From: Rhodopseudomonas pentothenatexigens
GTDB lineage: Bacteria; Pseudomonadota; Alphaproteobacteria; Rhizobiales; Xanthobacteraceae
Assembly: GCF_900218015.1 (NCBI RefSeq)
Contig: NZ_UFQQ01000030.1
Coordinates: forward strand, 1 to 51,046
Reading direction: 5' to 3'
Length of the DNA stretch: 51,046 nt
This document shows, piece after piece, positions 49,603 through 51,046 of this stretch. The translations under genes and the position numbers were made by a program. Each line of letters opens with the position of its first letter. Position 1 is the first letter of the stretch. Below the pieces are notes generated by a model. It saw nothing but the letters and a program-made list of their open reading frames with translations. It searched no databases and had not been told where the DNA came from.

Positions 49603-49855
49603 GATACCTCCGATGGAGCCACCGCGCGCTGATTGCTGGGCGGATGCTCCTCGACTTGCTGTTCCGGCGATGGAACGCGTCGCCGCAATCTAGGCAGGAA
49701 GCCACCGTGGGTTTGTATCTTTTGATACGACGCGCATTGCCGCAGATCGGAATTGCTTTTTACGCGGGACCTGGAACTGCGGCGCTTGCGCGCAAGGGGC
49801 ACCCGACGGCGGAGCCGCTGAGTCGAAGGTTTGCGCGATGGGGGCGGAAGTTGGC
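49603..49855. other. Intergenic region, nothing assigned
   Basis: About 250 bp between the small gene and tRNA-Ser(GCU). Candidate frames here are not protein-like. Confidence 0.4.
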
Positions 49856-49949
49856 TGGCGGAGACGGAGGGATTCGAACCCTCGATAGGGCTTTACAACC
49901 CTATAACGGTTTAGCAAACCGCCGCCTTCAGCCACTCGGCCACGTCTCC
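49856..49949 (-). tRNA. tRNA-Ser (anticodon GCU)
   Basis: Class II fold on the minus strand: acceptor GGAGACG/CGTCTCC plus G and encoded CCA, GCCGAGTGGCTGAAGGC D region, anticodon loop TTGCTAA (GCU), long variable arm (GTTATAGGG/CCCTAT) and GAGGGTTCGAATCCCTC T arm. Confidence 0.97.
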
Positions 49950-50548
49950 GGTGCGCTCGATATGCCCGACACGGTCGCCGCTCGCAAGCGGGATTGCGCG
50001 AATTGAGGGCGCGACCTTTGGGCCTGTGCACGACGTGCGCGCCGCGATCGCGACGAAACCCCTGATCTTCCGGTTCCATCGCATTGTTGGCGCGCGCTCG
50101 GATTCGCCCGAGCCAAGGAATCGATTCTCAGGATTCGCCGGCCGCGGCACCGCGGAACGGTCCTGTCTGATCCACTCATCCACCTCCAGCCGAGTGCTGC
50201 AACGCGGCATCGGTAGTCGAGGGTGTCTGAAAAAATGCTTGTAAGCCAGTGACTTAGATGGAGGGGTGAAATGCTCTGAGTGTTATTTGTGCAACACCCA
50301 TTCGAAAACGGGCCGCGAGCATGGCTCCCTTGTTGCTTGTGCATCACTGTTAGGTAATTGTCGTGGTGCGACGGAGGGGGGCATCCCGAGGTCGCCCCGT
50401 ATTAGGTGGTTCGCTTAAGTCCCTCGCGTTCAGCGGGTGTGTCCAAAGGCGCGAAGCGGCTAGGCGGGTTTCTGGGACTAAGGGACCACAGCGGGTGCTT
50501 GCACTTTGCGGATCGGAACCTTCCCGACAGAGCAACTTGGAGGTTTAC
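49950..50548. promoter_or_regulatory. Long upstream region of the porin gene
   Basis: About 600 bp without a gene. GTGTT-N8-AACAC lies near 50280, and CTTAAGTCCC pairs imperfectly with GGGACTAAG across about 50415-50485, suggesting a structured 5' UTR. Promoter elements are not assigned. Confidence 0.35.
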
Positions 50549-51046
50549 ATGAACATTGTTAAGGGCCTGTTCCTCGGCTCAGCGGCGGCTCTCCTCGCCG
50601 TCGGCGGCGCTCAGGCGGCCGATCTCCCGTTGAAGGCCAAGGCGGTCGAATACGTGAAGGTCTGCTCGATCTACGGCGCCGGCTTCTACTACATCCCGGG
50701 CACCGACACCTGCATCAAGCTCGGCGGCTATCTGCGCGCCGACGTGACGATCGGTGGCGGCTCGGCCTACAACATGCCGGCCTGGAACGGCAACGCCGGC
50801 CAGAAGAACCGCCTCGCCAACGACTACATCTTCCGGTCCCGTCAGGATCTGAACATCGATACCCGCACCGCGACCGAGTATGGCGTGGTTCGCACCTACT
50901 TCGATGCGACCTTCAACTGGACCACCGGCACCGACACGGTCGCCAACGGCTCGCTCGGCGTGTACTACGCCTTCATCCAGTTCGCCGGCTTCACCTTCGG
51001 TAAGGCGGTGTCGCAGTTCGATACGCCCTGGACCGGCTATCCGGGC
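50549..51046 (+). CDS. Outer-membrane porin (Porin_2/Omp2b-like), 3' end off window
   Basis: A partial product of 166 residues. A strong TTGGAGG SD precedes the ATG, then a signal peptide (MNIVKGLFLGSAAALLAVGG, cleaved after AQA). The mature start resembles alphaproteobacterial porins: ADLPLKAKAVEYVKVCSIYG, then GFYYIPGTDTCIKLGGYLRA. Two Cys about 15 residues apart are typical. It forms a trimeric diffusion pore in the outer membrane. The frame is intact to the window edge. Confidence 0.93.
   Translation, partial: MNIVKGLFLGSAAALLAVGGAQAADLPLKAKAVEYVKVCSIYGAGFYYIPGTDTCIKLGGYLRADVTIGGGSAYNMPAWNGNAGQKNRLANDYIFRSRQDLNIDTRTATEYGVVRTYFDATFNWTTGTDTVANGSLGVYYAFIQFAGFTFGKAVSQFDTPWTGYPG

Overview
The right 21 kb reads as the chromosome of a purple non-sulfur alphaproteobacterium close to Rhodopseudomonas palustris. 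It is GC-rich and carries draT-draG (nitrogenase ADP-ribosylation), a molybdate ABC transporter, an amide-sensing/uptake/hydrolysis operon and a Bradyrhizobium/Rhodopseudomonas-type porin. The left 29.8 kb is foreign-looking DNA stacked against the 3' end of a tRNA-Ser(UGA) gene. The species assignment is inference from gene content; no alignment was run.

Region 1 (1-13624, element A, left end not in the window): remains of a conjugative or mobilisable element. It holds a C-terminally truncated TraG/VirD4 coupling protein, an inner-membrane protein, a divergent mobC-relaxase pair with a palindromic oriT-like region between them, two paralogous small HTH proteins flanking an HTH-TM-PAN-like fusion, a possible HEPN protein, wreckage of two toxin-antitoxin modules (a frameshifted GNAT toxin and an AbiE pair cut down to its antitoxin), an apparently intact HipA kinase with its HTH partner, and a tyrosine integrase next to an 18-bp att copy.

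Region 2 (13607-29806, element B, about 16.2 kb): bounded by two exact 18-bp copies of the tRNA-Ser 3' end. It holds a two-gene CBASS-like module (patatin effector and CD-NTase), a relaxase with a small gene nested in another frame, a mobC-like gene, a hairpin- and repeat-rich region, an AEP-type primase/replication protein, and a five-gene operon. That operon is C5-cytosine methyltransferase, MORC/MutL-like GHKL ATPase, an unrecognised Rossmann-like protein, a second C5 methyltransferase and Vsr endonuclease. It is followed by B's own tyrosine integrase. A and B are thus tandem integrative elements using one attachment site, and B carries two candidate defence systems.

Region 3 (29789-36085): tRNA-Ser(UGA), an AraC regulator, draT-draG, a DUF4407 membrane coiled-coil protein, a tiny ORF and a GrlR-like protein.

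Region 4 (36086-46590): a leader with a textbook intrinsic terminator immediately before amiC, then amiC-amiR (amide sensor and ANTAR antiterminator), a five-gene urea/amide-type ABC transporter, an acetamidase/formamidase, a tandem nitrilase-superfamily fusion whose second domain has lost its catalytic Cys, and a short-chain dehydrogenase with a 2-bp frameshift. The likely logic is amide sensing, antitermination, uptake and hydrolysis to ammonia.

Region 5 (46591-51046): a small four-Cys protein overlapping modC convergently, modC divergent from modA-modB across a ModE-like palindrome, a small protein, tRNA-Ser(GCU) and the 5' part of a porin gene that runs off the window.
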